Below, one piece after another: positions 9,170-20,378 of a DNA stretch of 64,000 nt (the first letter of the stretch is position 1; each line of letters begins with the position of its first letter). This DNA comes from Temnothorax longispinosus (Eukaryota; Arthropoda; Insecta; Hymenoptera; Formicidae): NCBI RefSeq assembly GCF_030848805.1, contig NC_092365.1, positions 7,564,001 to 7,628,000 on the forward strand. The letters are read 5' to 3'. A program made the translations under genes and the position numbers. Below the pieces are notes generated by a model that was given only the letters and a program-made list of their open reading frames with translations, was not told where the DNA came from and did no database searches.

Positions 9170-12038
9170 TCGATACCCGATCGATGCTGCCATCTGTTAG
9201 GATGGCGCAGCGTGATAACAGAATCTCGAACAGAATTTTAATTACTTGGCAATGAACAAAGAGCGCGGCATTCCGAACTCTCGACCACAGTGAGCGCTCC
9301 CCGCCTTCTCGCATCCGACCCTCGAGCGAACCCGAGAGGAAAGATGCGAGTTCCTCGTTACTGGGAAAATGACCGATACGCCTAGCTACAACCCCACGCA
9401 GCGACGCCCACGCGAGCCCCCTGACCGTCCCATCGCTAACCATAAGCATATGGAAAGTGTGCGCGACGGACAGGACGTCCGCGAGGTCGGCGAGTGGAAG
9501 CAGTCCACAACCCCCCCGGCTGGGAGGGAGGTAAATTGGTTCCGCGCTTGCACGCTGCGGGAGATTGAGCCAGGCCTTAACAGCCCCCCGGACTATTTTG
9601 TCCGCAGCTATCAATGGACGCTTCTCCACTGCGGCCCCCCGAAGCAGAAAGTCCATCCGCGGCAACAAGTGTGTTGCAACGACTTCGACTCTCTGCCACG
9701 GGGTAAGCAGGGATCGGTCTACCGCCCGAAGACCCCCGAGCAGACCATCAATGGTCTGAAATGGTGTAGCGTCGACCGAGAATCCAGTCGGGACACCAAG
9801 GTGGCGATAAGACTCGCCCTCCGCCAGATGATGAACAGGCTGTCCCTGGATTTCGAACGCTGTAGGCAGAACCCTGCTGCCCGCCTCCGCACCAACATGC
9901 AGGGTGGCACACTTAGCAGGGTTAAACCGCAACCCTGCCGACAGCGTTGCGTCCTCTACGGCGGCAAGAAGCCGCCGCATTCCCTCGGGCGAGTCGGCAA
10001 TGAGTGCAATGTCGTCCGCGTATGCTAGGATGTTAAAGCGTGAGCCCAATAGTTCCAACCCCGCATCGACCGCAGTGACTGCACGCAGTACTACGTCAAT
10101 ACCGAGGTCGAAACCAATCGGGCTCCACGGACAACCTTGCCGCACCCCCGAGCGAACAGAGATAGGCGCAGTGAGCCCGTCGACCGTTTGCACCCGCGTG
10201 GAGCAACCATCATAAATGAAATTCCATACATTAATGATGCCCCCCGGCACCCCGGCGCGAACAAAAGCGCGGCGGATCGTCGAATGGGGGATCGACCCAA
10301 ACGCATTGGAAAGATCCAACCACGCAACGACCACCTGCCGCCGAGTCCTCCGGCAGTGCGTCAGGATCTCTTGAAGGACGAAGTTGTGCTTATAGCACCC
10401 CTCGTCCCGCAAGAAACCCTTCTGCGCCGGACTTAGTTTCCGAGACTTGATCGCCCAATCGGTCATACGATCGGCGATGAGCGCCGCAAAAAGCTTGGGA
10501 GTCGTGTCTTCCAGCGCGAAAGGGCGCCAATTATTTAAATCAACACGATCGCCTTTTTTATAGACCAATACGGTCTTGGAGGTCTTTCAGGACGCGGGGA
10601 CTGCCTCGAGCCTGAGACACGCATTTTAACATGCGGTGAGGAGCCGCATGCCAGGATTTGCTGTACGCAGGTTACGGTAAGTGATACCGTCGGGACCCGG
10701 CGCAGAGTTCGTCATACGCCGAACCCGACGATCCACCTCCTGCCACATGAAGGGATCCATAAGACACGCAGCATCTTCGCCCTGACTCGAGGGGTCAGGT
10801 CGCTCCACTTCCACACCAGGGTCGTCCAGATCCTCCCCTCCGCAGTATAGTCTTTCGAAATACTGTTGGACCCGCTCCTTCGGCACTTGGCAGAAGTCAG
10901 CGGGCCCCTACAGCACCTCTCGGACCGCTTTGCGTCGGTTCGCTCTGTACAGAGCCTGAATGCGGGTTGCTTTGCGCACCCAGCCACCACGCCCTTCTCC
11001 CGACTGCGAAGGAGGGCCGGCCGGTGCCGGCCCTCTATTATCATTGCCGCCACCTCGCCTCGGGCGATCCCCCTCGCCCCGACGGGCCCGCGCCTCACGC
11101 GACCGATGTGGACGATCGCGAGCGCCGGGCGCACCGCCGCGCGCCACACCCATTGCATCCTCCCCGAAGAACACCGCGACCGAAGCCGCGAACTCTTCCG
11201 CAATCGAGGCAACGGATTCAGCCCGCCCAGCCAGCTCGTCACGAGCAGCCACGCGTTCTTCCTTGGACCGCCTTGCGGCGGCCGCAGAGGTCGGTCGGCC
11301 ACCGGACGGCTGGACAGGCGGAGCCTCCACACGCTGCGGACGTCAGCGGTACCCCCCGCCCCCGCGCCGGCAGTTGTTGGCCCTCGGCGGTGTCTCCTCG
11401 CCCGCGCCGGAGCCGCCGGTTACGCGTGCCCGCGGCCGACGACCCATCACGCCCCGGACACTTACGGGAACGATGGGCGTACCTCGATCCTCAGTACGCG
11501 TTCCCGCTGTTCCTCCTGGCTCGTCTCCCCGCCTCATAGGGTCCACTCCACAGTTGTCTAAAAAATTACTGGAATTAGTGCGTTCCAGGTGCACAGGACA
11601 ATTTGTAATTAAATTAGAATTATTAATATTATTATTGAAATCATTCGCCGGCGTTATTGGGGGCGGGCTGTCGCCCCCAGAGGAGCCATCGCTCAGCCGG
11701 CGCCTCGCTCTTCTCCCCGGGCGCACCATCCTCCACGGCGCACCAAGCGAGTCCCCCTCCTCTTCGGGCGATGATAATTGCGCCGCGCCTTCCTGCCGTT
11801 GTTCCTTCCTAGGTGGTGATGGGGGTGTCGTCCTTTTCTCAGGCCGCGTCCGCTCCTCCTCGCACGGCGACGCCATCTCCTGGATCGTCGGAAGGGAGGG
11901 AGAGCGGAGCGGCGTGCTCCGTTTCCCCTTGGCGACCCCCGTCGCTATGACAGGGGACCCACACATGGTGGTCGTCACCGTGCACGTCGTAAGGGTGGCC
12001 GGCAGTGACGTCGCAATCATGGCGGATGGACTCGCCAT
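9156..12038 (-). pseudogene. LINE reverse transcriptase polyprotein, N-terminal and RT part (decayed)
   Basis: Four open stretches lie in the same minus-strand frame: 12,038-11,343 (proline/arginine-rich N-terminus), 11,330-10,908, 10,886-10,626 (RT start with APGPDGITY) and 10,568-9,156 (RT palm with WLDLSNAFGSIPH, RQGCPWSP, AYADDIAL, then the thumb). They are separated only by in-frame stops: TGA at 11,343, TAG at 10,908, TAA at 10,626 and a TGA between 10,626 and 10,568. The last codons, below 9,170, lie in the inserted P element and are not native. Substitution-only decay suggests a moderately old copy. Plus-strand ORFs over this region (for example 10,960-12,159) are shadows. Confidence 0.75.
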
Positions 12039-12170
12039 GCTGGGGACCCCCGTGGGGCTGCCACTGGTGTTGTGTGGCGAGCCGGGGGCCCCTCTGAACG
12101 GCGGTGTCCCTCGTGGTGGAGGTGACGTCCTACAAGGTGCTCGAAAAAATGTGCTTTAACGCGTTGCAGT

Positions 12171-13559
12171 GAAAAAACGTTTTAATAGCTATTTTTGCGT
12201 GTGCCTCCCTCGCATCGTAATCTGTTAACGACGTGTCAAGCGACGAACCCGTATGCGTCAATGAAAGTCGTCAGGACAGGTACCAAAGAAGTTTCTCGTA
12301 ACGGACTCTCACGGACGGAACAATTAATTAACGCGCGGAGTAAATAAACCAAGTGTAATTGTACCGTAATATATACGCGAACGCACTTGAGTGCGTGTGT
12401 TAAGCTTTGGGACTGAGGGTAGGTAGTCCAAAGTAATCAACTCAACAGTATTATACTTCATTAAATGTTCGCGATTCTTCTCTTCTCGCTAAATCGATTT
12501 TCTTTGCCGGCGTAAGTCCGTCGGATAAGTTGGGGTTTATCGTCCACCTTTCACTCTGAATGCAAATAGATGACTTGAACTTGAATAAAGATGAGAGACA
12601 ATCGATCGTCACGATAAAATCTAAGCGAAAGAGGTTCATTAAGAGGGGAGGATGTAAGACTATGCTAATGCTAATAATATGCAAATATTGCGCGAAGTGG
12701 ACTGTAAACTCGCAAACTTCCGACATTCCGACTTTCATTCCTTCAACGCGTTTTAAGTTGCGAACTTGTACAATTGTTGCTACGTCTTGCGATTCGTTTC
12801 GGTAACTTGCATCTGTAACGTACTCGCTATTTGTAGACCTTGAGAATTCATCATCGATATTACACGTCTCTGTATCGAGGAATATTGACGGAAGGGGGTT
12901 GATATAATCGACAAATTATTTAACGCGATAGACGCCCACTTTTGTATGACAATTAATGCGAAAAAAAGCGCAAAGCGGAAAGAGCTGCAATAGACAAAGC
13001 CAATGTTTTATGTGTATATCCGATGTATGCAATACGTGTCATAATAATTAAGATTCTCGCGAGGTGAAGAAAAAAATTGTTAAAATATTACGAAAATGGA
13101 GAAAGTAAAGCAGCGAGGGAAAGAAGAAAAAAAGTGTATATAGAAATGATATGACTCTAAATTACTATCGCACACATGATTGTATCTAATTAATAATTAT
13201 TTAATATACCGCAAATATAAATGGTACAAATTCTGGTGTTTTATTGTTACTTAGAGATCATTTCTCATTTAATAGAAACGCGCGCGCGCTAAGTATGTAA
13301 ATGTATATACTTATTGTTCTTCGCAGATATTTGTATCATCCCTCTAATTATTAACAAGATCATTATTTTTTAAGAAGGTAAAACAAGTCAATTTTTTTAA
13401 TCAAAAAAAACATTTAATATAACTGTTATAACGAATATACAATGAACTGAGCTGAAGTTCTGGAGCTGAAGTTTGCTTCCTACACATAATAAAATATAAT
13501 TTCTCATGTCGTATAATTAATAAGAAATAATTGATCGTACAATTTGATTCGATATGCAC
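12171..13559. other. AT-rich stretch without a supported gene
   Basis: Frames here are short, codon use looks random and no splice-linked exon was recognised. The first hundred bases may be LINE 5' UTR. I looked for the next downstream DOCK exons on the minus strand and did not see them. Confidence 0.4.
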
Positions 13560-14718
13560 CTTGGGATAAAGATATAGAAGATTACAATACGTTAAATCGG
13601 GCGAAACAACTTCGCTTGGAAACTCGAGACTATCTCCTTAACCGGTCGATTCCTTTCATCCGGATATGGAACTAATCTTCTAAGGTCGGGATCAAGACAC
13701 CTCGGTAGTTCTTCGGGTCTGGAACTGAGATCCAATTTCAATATCCCTAGTAAACATTTTAATCGTTTCAAGTTGGAACCAGGTCTTCGTAGTTCAACCA
13801 AAAGCTTATAAAGATCTTCATCGCAAAGTCGTTCGCTTTCCTGCTTGAAGAAGCTCGAGACTGTTAAAGTAATGGGCCTATAAGAACATCAAGATGTTAG
13901 TTAAGCCTTTCGATAGGAAAATGGAGTATTATACAAACCTAAAGCTATCGAGGCAATTGGCAAAATCGTCCGGCGACCAACTACGTCTTTTATCCGAACT
14001 CCGTCTTCCTAGCGAACCACGTCGCGTTGGCGGTTCCACTTTCTTTCGCCACTGTTCCAGACTGCCCGACTTTCTGTTTAAAGATCCAGCACTGCCAGTG
14101 CTATCCGTATCACCACCGCCTCCGATGACACCAGACAGATGAATTGCAGTCCACGCGAGAGGCATTCTATAACGACACAGGCGTTCGCACGCAGCAGCGG
14201 CGGCAGCTCTGACCTATACGAAAATGAATAAGACAATAATATGAGAAATTGCCATTTTGAATTCATCAGTATTTTATTTTAACATTTTATTACCTTATCT
14301 TTATTTTTATCTTCGCATAAATATGGTTCGGCACACTCCGATATATCGCCCTGCAATACTTTCTCGAGCCGTACGACAAGAAACAAATCGGGACTGGGTT
14401 TATTGATGCTCAAAACGCAACTTCTAGCTAAGGTACTTGCTATAAGCGATGTGTCCTCCAAGCATTCTTTTCAATCCCTCTGAATTCATATCGACGTAGA
14501 AATTTTCGGACACCTGAAATATAACAATTTATAATTAGCATTATGCATTCTTGAGGTTGTAATTTCAATGATAAGAAATATCATACCTTTTTCTTTTCTC
14601 TGGCATCGTATAATGCGAGACTCTCGAATATTGGCTCCACTTCTAGTTCTAACTTTAATTGCAGACATTTTACGAGAATTTTATGAGCAAAGTGAGATTT
14701 TTCAAATTTCCTCGGATG
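13560..14718 (-). pseudogene. DOCK7/Zizimin-type guanine exchange factor fragment, four exons (unprocessed pseudogene)
   Basis: The minus strand carries four exon-like blocks with splice signals: 14,718-14,587 (FEKSHFAHKILVKCLQL, then LEVEPIF-SLALYDAREKKK), 14,513-14,294 (SENFYVDMNSEGLKRML, STLARSCVLSINKPSPDLFL), 14,213-13,939 (CERL-RYRMPLAWTAIHL, RRSWSPDDFANCLDSF) and 13,877-13,560 (VSSFFKQE, YPDERNRP, EFPSEVV). These match the stretch around the C2/DHR-1 region of DOCK-C (Zizimin) proteins, which activate Rho-family GTPases. Exon phases match from block to block. Two lesions show it is dead: about 5 nt missing in the second exon (220 nt where 225 would keep frame) and a frameshift before EFPSEVV in the last. 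The upstream edge of the first exon lacks an acceptor. Intron retention excludes a retrocopy. Confidence 0.8.
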
Positions 14719-15687
14719 ATTTTATGAGCAAAAAGTTTTGTAGGTTATATAAGTTGCTGATTTCTTGCCAGTCTTGCCACTCGTCGTCAGGAGAAGTATG
14801 TGCACTTTATTGCACTATAGTGCAGACATTAAAACGAAATATTGACCTTTAATTAATTTTTATTAGAATACAGTTGTTTTCTAAATAATAAAAATTATAT
14901 CGACACTTTATCCAAATGATTCTAGAGCGATTGGATTAAAAAAAATATTTTTTAGATACTTTCTGCTAATTATACGTTTAATTAATTTTAATTAATTGTG
15001 ATTATTGTATGGTTTTCCAAATTCTGAAAAGTATTTTCCAAATATCTCCAAATGATTTCCAAACGATTGGATAAAATAATTTTCAATAATTTTTAATTCG
15101 TTTGCCAACTATACGTCGGTCATGTGTGCTTAGCACGAATGGTAAACAAATGCACAATTCGCGAATCCAATTCACGAAAACGCGCATAGTCTGGGGCCGG
15201 CTTAATAGGTCTGTTCGTGTTGCTTGCACTTTTTACTTAGAACCTCTGCTTTCTCTTTCTCTAGTGCTTAATGTATATTTATCTCATTTTAAGTGTAAAA
15301 CTTTTTGTGAATTGCAAGCAACAGTAACAAATCCATACTCACAATAAAGAAATTCACGGAGACGCGGCAAGTGCAAATCTAATTCCATGTATTGTTACGC
15401 CTTTCCGCGCTTTCGATTGGCTAATAGGATAAAATGACGAGCGAGTCCGCGCCGCGGAGCCGCGGCAGCCGCGTCAGCTCCGGATTCTGCGGTGAGTTTC
15501 GCGCCATTTCGCGGTTGTTGATAATGGCTGTGTTTAGTGGAAACTTGTAAAATTTGTGAATTTGATGACGTTTACTTGTGTTTTAGTTAAAATATAAAGC
15601 GAATTTATGCTAGGTCTACAATGCGAGTCGTAAAGTCGTGAGTCGTAAGAATTGACCAATCACAGTCGATTATTTTCCTCAAATTCG
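14719..15687. other. AT-rich gap between DOCK fragment and capsid cassette
   Basis: No gene recognised. 14,870-15,110 contains degenerate repeats of a ccaaa-gatt-gattgga-type motif. A GC-rich patch at 15,395-15,530 starts tgttacgcc and could be an element end, but I found no partner. Confidence 0.35.
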
Positions 15688-16381
15688 ATTGTGATTCGCG
15701 GTAAGCTACTTTTCCGCCGTGGATTTGAGCGATGGCGATTACGAGCTCGGTCTGGTAGATTTTGAAACCCATCACATGATACCGAATGTAAATTCGTCGA
15801 ACAATAAATTCTACTATGACGACGACAAGGAGATTACCATTCCCAAAGGATCATACGAACTGCGTGATATAGATATGTATCTGAAACGCGCTCTTTTATG
15901 GGACCAATCCAATAATGTCTCGACAAACGAAGATAAACAGCACCCATTGATTATTATTCGTGCTAATAACAATACGATGAAGAGCGAGATCAAGTGCACT
16001 TATCGGATAAATTTCACAAAACCGAACAACATTGGATCGCTGCTGGGATTTTCAGCGAATCGCGTGCTGAAGTCGCAACAATGGCACGAATCGGATGTTC
16101 CGCTAAATATCATCAACGTAAACATCATTCGCATAAAGTGTAACGTGACCGTGGGTGCGTACAGCAACAAGTACGTGCACACGATACACGAGTTTTCACC
16201 GAGTGTGCCTCCAGGATATAAGATATCGGAAACGCCGGCACACAGATCATTTACCTTCCGATCATCGTACGGAGCATTTCGGACTTGACTCTTTGCGTCG
16301 TGAATCAGGACGGTCGATTGATTGATTTTCGCGGAGAAAAGATCACCGTTAGACTGCATGTACGAAGACGACAGCGATAAC
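15688..16381 (+). pseudogene. Virus-like cassette gene 1 (possible minor capsid/penton-type protein), frameshifted
   Basis: A frame open from just after a TGA near 15,685 reads LSDGDYELGLVDFETHHMIPN and continues to 16,288 (about 190 codons). A frameshift near 16,235 separates it from a continuing stretch that ends at TAA near 16,380 with a basic HVRRRQR tail. No start Met is visible at the expected N-terminus, so the 5' end is truncated or diverged. The gene precedes a capsid-type gene in the same orientation. I recognise the pair as recurrent in insect and cnidarian genomes; the minor-capsid label is inference. Nothing in it points to retrotransposon function. Confidence 0.5.
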
Positions 16382-16386
16382 GTGAG

Positions 16387-16506
16387 ATGCTCGTACTGAA
16401 CGAAGCTGAGCAGGTGCAACAGACAATCCGATCGCCAAAGAAGAAACTCACTGCGTCGAACGTTGAATTTCTGAAATCATTGGGTTTCGTCGTACGAAAT
16501 GGCTAA
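16387..16506 (+). CDS. Small 39-codon ORF overlapping the capsid start
   Basis: ATG 16,387 to TAA 16,504-16,506; begins MLVLNEAEQVQQT and contains SPKKKLTASNVEFLKSLGF. Its last 8 bases (16,499-16,506) overlap the capsid ATG in another frame, and it begins six bases after the end of the upstream gene. Tight packing of this sort is typical of compact viral gene blocks. Function unknown. It is open here although its neighbours are broken, which may only reflect its small size. Confidence 0.5.
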   Translation: MLVLNEAEQVQQTIRSPKKKLTASNVEFLKSLGFVVRNG

Positions 16507-17687
16507 TATCTTAAACATTGGAGGTGATCCGATCTTTGACAACAGCGTCGTCAAGATTGAAACACACACGTACAATCCGTACGCCAACACAACGTTTGGA
16601 CATAACGATGAGATAAGAATACCCATACAACAGCGGGATTTATACACGTTGCCGTGCGAGAGCTTTCTCTACGTTGAAGGAAGATTGACTATAAAGAGAA
16701 AAAATGACGAGTCTGAGACAACGCTTGCAAATAATTGCGTGGCGTTCATGTTTGATGAAATTCGATACGAGCTCAATGGCGTGGAGATTGATCGCAACAG
16801 AAACGTTGGAATAAACATTACCATCAAGAACTATGTATCATTTACAAATGACAAAGCAAAAATTATGCAAAATGCTGGATGGGACATTTTATCCCCGGAG
16901 GGATATTTCAACTTTTGCGTACCGCTCAACACATTATTGGGCTTTTGCGAGGATTACAAACGCGTGGTTGTTAACGCTCGTCACGAATTAATTTTGATAC
17001 GAGCGCGTAGCGATAACAATTGCATTGTAGGAAATCCGGCGACGGAGCCGGAAATTGAATTGTTTAAAGTACAGTGGCGAATGCCTCACGTCACATTAAA
17101 CGAGATCAATGAGCTATCCATGTTACGGGCCTCGGAAAGCGGGCGATATCTTAGTGTTAGTTTCCGTTCGTGGGATCTGTACGAGTATCCCATGTTGCAG
17201 AGCACGACCAAGCATTGGTGAGCCGTCAAAACGGCGACTCAGCTGGAGAAGCCGCGGTACGTTATCTTTGCGCTGCAGACCGGGCGCAAGAATATCATGT
17301 CGCAAGATATTAAGCATATTCGATGACTGTAACGTGAAACTTTATCTAAACTCTGAATTTTATCCGTATGATAACATGAATCTAGATTTTGGCAAAAATC
17401 GATACGCCGTCCTTTTCGATATGTATGCGCGTTTTCGTAAAGCTTATTACGGATACGACTGCTTTGATACGCTTTGCACCGTGGTTACATTCCTGACAAA
17501 AGGACCTTTTGTTGTCATTGATTGCTCGCGACAAAACGAATCTGTCAAGAGCGCCACCGTGGATGTGCTAATAGAATTTGACTGCAAAGAGAATGTACCG
17601 GCAAATACTACCGCCTATTGTCTCATCTTGCATGATCGTGTAATCGAATACTGTCCGTTGTCGAACGTAGTGCGCAAAATCATGTAA
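16499..17687 (+). pseudogene. Major-capsid-like protein of a polinton/adintovirus-like element (broken)
   Basis: The first stretch, 16,499-17,221 (240 codons), starts MANILNIGGDPIFDNSVVKI and has NNCVAFMFDEIRYELNGVEI and SFRSWDLYEYPML. An in-frame TGA at 17,219-17,221 and a frameshift near 17,320 interrupt it. The rest, to 17,687, includes LYLNSEFYPYDNMNLDF. Total length near 390 codons and the motif order fit the double-jelly-roll-type capsid family seen in insect genomes as virus-derived genes. I name the family from recall of those motifs, without a search. Premature stop plus frameshift mean it cannot make a full capsid. Confidence 0.6.
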
Positions 17688-17766
17688 ATTGCAATATCAG
17701 CAGATATTGCAATATAAGAGACACTGATGTACCGCAATAAGATATAGATTGCTCCGTCGTTTCGTC

Positions 17767-18247
17767 ATGGTCGTACCAACGTTTGTCAATCTCCAAGGAT
17801 TCGCCGTCGGGATGAAATTTGTCGTAAAAGAGGTGGCGGTTCTGAAAAACGGGACCGTTTTGGCGCATTACATTTTTACATGTCCCATGCCATGGAGTCT
17901 TCTCATGAAATCCGACAAGTCATGCGCTTCCTGGTTGATTGCAAATCACCATGGACTACGATGGAAAGATGGAAACGTGCCCTACAGCATGGCAAAACAT
18001 CTAATTACATCGGCTTGGAAAGGGTGACAAGACGTCGACTCTTGTGTATGTCAAGGGATGCCAGAAACGAGAATGGCTGGTGGATCTGCTTGAGAATAAA
18101 GTGAGAAAAAATCTAAACATTGAGACTTTGGATGCAGATTACAAAGATAACGAATGTTTAAATAATCTAGGTGTTATTAATACTATACGATGCGAAAAAC
18201 ATGTTAAGAATTGCGCATTACAAAATGTATTAAAAATATTTAACTGA
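17767..18247 (+). pseudogene. Conserved uncharacterised gene of the capsid cassette, frameshifted
   Basis: From ATG 17,767 it reads MVVPTFVNLQGFAVGMKF, then FTCPMPWSLLMKSDKS and WLIANHHGLRWKDG. A one-base frameshift near 18,015-18,025 moves the frame to a stretch with YVKGCQKREWLVDLLENKV, which ends at 18,247. I recognise the family as one that often accompanies capsid-like genes in insect genomes. VNLQGF near the N-terminus could be the first motif of a DEDD/RNase-H-like exonuclease fold; this is speculative. Confidence 0.5.
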
Positions 18248-18302
18248 TGGTCGTGACACCAGAAAAAATTATAATTTTTTTTTAAATAAACTATATATGT
18301 AT

Positions 18303-20374
18303 TGTCACGCTTTTTTCGCCAAAAGCGGAGCAAAAAGGGGGAGAGCGGGATGGAGGGTCTCTCACGTTCGGAACCCTCGCCCTCGAACGGTGGCTTGACC
18401 GCGATAGAATCGCTTGGGCGCCAGACGCGCACGAGTCGCGTCACCGAATTGCGAAACGACCAGATCCGCGAAAGTCGGCACCCTCCTCGGTACGAGGGGC
18501 TAGCTAGCTCACCTAACGGTGGAGGAGCAAGGTGTATGCCGGGCAGCGCTGAAGGTTGCGGGAGACGGTTAAATAAATCACACGAACATCGTCAATTTAA
18601 CAGTAGAATTAACAATCTTTATTCCGAACGCAGCAAAAGAACAGGCGGCAGACTGAATCGATCTAACTAATTGAGAATAACAAGTAATTTCGCTGGCAGT
18701 GGGATTATGGGCAGCGTGCTGTGCTAGTTAGGAACTAATTCTACAGTTCAGTCGATGAGGTGGAGGAACGCGTCGGATAAAAATCAAAGAGTGACGATTG
18801 GCCGTGACGACGGCAATAAGTACGCGAACCGACAGCCGCGCACGAAAAATAACAAGGCAAACTCTACAAAATAACGCCGATCAAGGCAACGCAATTTACT
18901 AAATACTAGCGGAAAGTACACACACAAGGTATATTTGAATTCCGTCGATCGCGACCAACCGTTGAAAAGCAACACGTGGAATAACGCCGGTCGCGAAATA
19001 TACGGCGGCCTCGCTTACGGGATCGAATACGGACGATAAGACGGGAGATAATATGAAATTAACGCGGATCGCTACTGTGATCACGAGAGGATCACGGCAC
19101 GGGATCGATCGGTAATTATTTAAACGTTAGAGAAATAAATACGAGAGGATACGGAGCGGAATAGGAACGTGGCGCTCGTTGGTGCGGCGTGAAGCACGCC
19201 GTTCGGCCCGGCGACGCAACGCTCGCGCGGAGCACGCGGCCCTCGCGTGCTCCGAAACCGCTAGAACATTCCCGCAACGATAATCTCCGCGAGTCTCGTA
19301 CCCCGCGAGTCGGAGGCTCTTCGACGCTTCCCTGACCGGATCTCCAAGGGCTCGCTCCGATTATCCTGCCTACGACAACCACGTCCGGGGCCCCTCGCGC
19401 TTGGTGTCGACCGCCGCCCGAAATCTTACGCCGAGCTTGCTTGCACGGCTAACGCGAAAATGGCGTGTCGACAACACAGCGGGAGCGCGACCCCCTCGCA
19501 GTCCGCTCGTGGCTCACAATTACTTAAACGGGCGACCTCACCGATACGCTGCTCCAGGTGCTCGTCCTCGCCGGTGCGGCCTCCCTTCTCGCCCGGGTCG
19601 GCGGGAGTCACCCACGATGGGCCGGGCTTCTCGCGGGAAAAAGGCGGACGGCAACACGGAATGCGTCTGTTCGGTTCGGCGGATAGCGCGGAAGAGGAAG
19701 AGCGACGTCGCTCTCGATCGCAAACGAGTCGCTCTCAGTCGAACTTCTTGCCCCTCGCGGAGCTGCGAGCGGCCGCTCTGCGCGGCGGCTCGGCCGTCAT
19801 CGGCGTCGCGCGGGATCCTGGAATGCTCCGACTAACGTCATCGATCCGCGCAACGCCGTATATCGGAGGGGCGCTGTGCACCCTTACTCCGCTTTCGGGC
19901 CCGTCTGGCTCTTGAATTCCTCCTTGGGAGGAACCGCCCTACTGTAGGCTCCGGCCGCCGCTACTCCGCCTCCGGATCTGCCCTCCGTCCTCCCGGCGTC
20001 CGCGGTTAACGATGCCTCGAGTCCGGGACGTCGGGCGTCCTCGCGACAACTCTCTCGGCCGCTCCTGCCAGGCCTACGCGGACTCTCAGGTACTACCGCT
20101 TGCACCTCGCCTTGCCGGGACGTCCCTCCCGAGCCTCCAACGGGTGGGCCGCACTTCCCTGCCGACGGTTGATCTTCGCCGCGGTGTCCTCCTTTTCGAT
20201 CGGTGGGGCGCCGCTCATACAAAATTACAAATAATAAATTTTCTGTATTTCGCAATATTTCGATTAATGCCCCTTGGAGATCTCGACGCTCGGTATACTC
20301 TCCCGGGGCGCGAACCCCGCGCCTTGTGACGGCAGCGGGGACGCTGCCACGCGCGGTGAAACCGCAACGTCACA
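18303..20374. mobile_element. 2.07-kb LTR-like insertion (probable solo LTR)
   Basis: Begins TGTCACGC and ends CGTCACA, flanked on both sides by GTAT (18,299-18,302 and 20,375-20,378). TG...CA ends plus a 4-bp duplication fit a Ty3/gypsy-type LTR. No gag, pol or primer site is seen inside, and no internal direct repeat, so it is best read as a long solo LTR. It splits the virus-like cassette between its left gene block and the small ORFs near 21.3 kb. Confidence 0.6.
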
Positions 20375-20378
20375 GTAT

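Larger units (their letters stand above)
4640..12170 (-). mobile_element. R2/NeSL/Utopia-like single-ORF LINE, split by a P element
   Basis: A minus-strand non-LTR retrotransposon with one long frame. The left and right limits are approximate because no target duplication was recognised. It is interrupted by the P-type transposon at 5,141-9,169, which used TCGATACC inside the LINE as its target. The clade call rests on the RT style: a fingers region with AQKGFL and EGC-HNFVLQ-like text, then RQGCPWSP and AYADDIAL. The exact clade needs phylogeny. Confidence 0.65.

Noticed and set aside
10960..12159. 399-codon plus-strand ORF
   Set aside because: Antisense shadow of the GC-rich minus-strand LINE frame; no motif, proline/arginine low complexity.
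13560..14718. Functional DOCK gene
   Set aside because: A 5-nt deletion and a frameshift break the frame and neighbouring exons are missing, so pseudogene is preferred unless reads correct both.
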